DNA from: Paracoccaceae bacterium | GTDB taxonomy: Bacteria; Pseudomonadota; Alphaproteobacteria; Rhodobacterales; Rhodobacteraceae | Assembly: GCA_003564655.1 (NCBI GenBank) | Contig: PXES01000231.1 | Location: 1 to 6,446, forward strand | Length of the DNA stretch: 6,446 bases | Direction: 5' to 3' | Part shown: piece after piece, positions 5,751 to 6,446 of the stretch | How the letters are laid out: every line of letters begins with the position of its first letter | Numbering within the stretch: the first letter of the stretch is position 1 | Made by a program: the position numbers and the translations under genes | Notes under the pieces: model-generated | Database searches by the model: none | The model's input: the letters and a program-made list of their open reading frames with translations, nothing else | What the model was told of the DNA's origin: nothing

Positions 5751-6446
5751 ATGAACGACATGACCGCGGACACAGGCACCGCGCCAGAGGCCAGCTATCA
5801 CTACCGCGTCATGGAGCGCGCCATAGCGCTGATCGACGCACCGGGCGGGGCGCAGCGCCCGCTGGCTGATCTGGCTGCCGCGATGGGCATGAGTCCCGCA
5901 CATTTCCAGCGCCTGTTCAGCCAGTGGGTCGGGGTCTCGCCCAAGCGCTACCAGCAATATCTGACACTCGGCCATGCAAAGACCCTGCTGGAATCGCGCG
6001 CCAGCACGCTGGATGCGGCGCATTCGGTGGGGTTATCGGGGCAGGCGCGGCTGCATGACCTGTTCCTGCGCTGGGAGGCGATGACGCCGGGGGCCTATGC
6101 GCAGCGCGGGGCCGGGCTGACGATCCGCCATGGCTGGTTCGACTCGCCCTTCGGCCCGGTGCTGGGCATGGCCACGGATCGCGGCCTTTGCGGGCTGGCC
6201 TTTGCCGAGCCGGGGCGCGAGCGGGATACGTTCGAGGACATGGCCGTGCGCTGGCCCGCCGCGCGGCTGGTCGCCGACCCCTCGGCTGCGGCGCCGCATG
6301 TCGATGCAGCATTCGCGCAAGAGGGCCAGGCCGCACTGCACCTGATCGGCACGCCCTTTCAGATCAAGGTCTGGGAGGCGCTGCTGCGGGTGCAGCCCGG
6401 CCATGTCACCACCTATGGCGAGATCGGCCGCGTCGTCTGCTCGCCC
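5751..6446 (+). CDS. AraC-type HTH / methylated-DNA-protein cysteine methyltransferase fusion (Ada-like, 3' end outside window)
   Basis: The first 232 codons are present and the frame is still open at the window edge. Residues 20-118 form an AraC-type DNA-binding domain with two helix-turn-helix units (LADLAAAMGMSPAHFQRLF near 38-56, and a second near 86-118 ending MTPGAYAQRG). Residues 122-199 look like the ribonuclease-like subdomain of O6-methylguanine-DNA methyltransferase. GTPFQIKVWEALLRVQPGH near 200-218 and TTYGEIGR begin its DNA-binding part. The catalytic PCHR cysteine motif should lie downstream of the edge and cannot be checked. Unlike E. coli Ada, there is no N-terminal zinc/methyl-phosphotriester sensor: the HTH begins about 20 residues in, and an in-frame stop at 5718-5720 prevents extension. 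Start ATG 5751 follows a GAGGGGG run; ATG 5760 is the alternative. A TTA leucine codon at 6033-6035 is notable in this GC-rich setting. The protein probably repairs alkylated guanine and may regulate genes. Confidence 0.9.
   Translation, partial: MNDMTADTGTAPEASYHYRVMERAIALIDAPGGAQRPLADLAAAMGMSPAHFQRLFSQWVGVSPKRYQQYLTLGHAKTLLESRASTLDAAHSVGLSGQARLHDLFLRWEAMTPGAYAQRGAGLTIRHGWFDSPFGPVLGMATDRGLCGLAFAEPGRERDTFEDMAVRWPAARLVADPSAAAPHVDAAFAQEGQAALHLIGTPFQIKVWEALLRVQPGHVTTYGEIGRVVCSP

Overview
This is a GC-rich (about two-thirds by eye), densely packed chromosomal window. Codon choice, gene content and protein resemblance recalled from memory suggest an alphaproteobacterium of the Rhodobacter/Paracoccus/Roseobacter group. 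That placement is inference; no rRNA or other marker gene is present. I see no transposase, integrase, phage gene, CRISPR array, tRNA or rRNA. Most of the window reads as ordinary housekeeping and transport genes, and the less expected material lies in the short gaps between genes.

Layout, left to right. (1) Bases 1-2237, minus strand: a one-carbon/folate block transcribed right to left. It holds fhs (formate-tetrahydrofolate ligase), then a small AroQ-type chorismate mutase, then folD, which overlaps the mutase by 4 bases and runs off the left edge. A 64-base nested inverted repeat separates fhs from the mutase gene. (2) Bases 2238-2355: a divergent gap with a perfect 9-bp inverted repeat. 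(3) Bases 2356-3243, plus strand: a DMT/EamA-family membrane transporter. (4) Bases 3244-3332: a convergent gap filled by two back-to-back hairpins, the second carrying a perfect four-tract G-quadruplex motif in its loop. (5) Bases 3333-4355, minus strand: asd, aspartate-semialdehyde dehydrogenase. (6) Bases 4423-5601, minus strand: a 12-helix MFS transporter, 67 bases upstream of asd and possibly transcribed with it. (7) Bases 5602-5750: a divergent gap with a promoter candidate for the MFS gene and a small palindrome over its expected start point. (8) Bases 5751-6446, plus strand: an AraC-type helix-turn-helix domain fused to an O6-methylguanine-DNA methyltransferase, cut off by the window edge before the catalytic cysteine.

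How the genes fit together. Fhs makes 10-formyl-tetrahydrofolate from formate. FolD interconverts the 10-formyl, methenyl and methylene forms, so the two supply the folate one-carbon pool. The chorismate mutase between them leads to phenylalanine and tyrosine, or it could be a related pericyclic enzyme. Asd serves lysine/diaminopimelate, threonine and methionine synthesis. The two transporters have no substrate that can be read from sequence. I found no convincing previously undescribed multi-gene system. The leads worth checking are the structured intergenic elements, the sandwiched mutase with a non-standard active-site residue, and the sensor-less Ada-like fusion.
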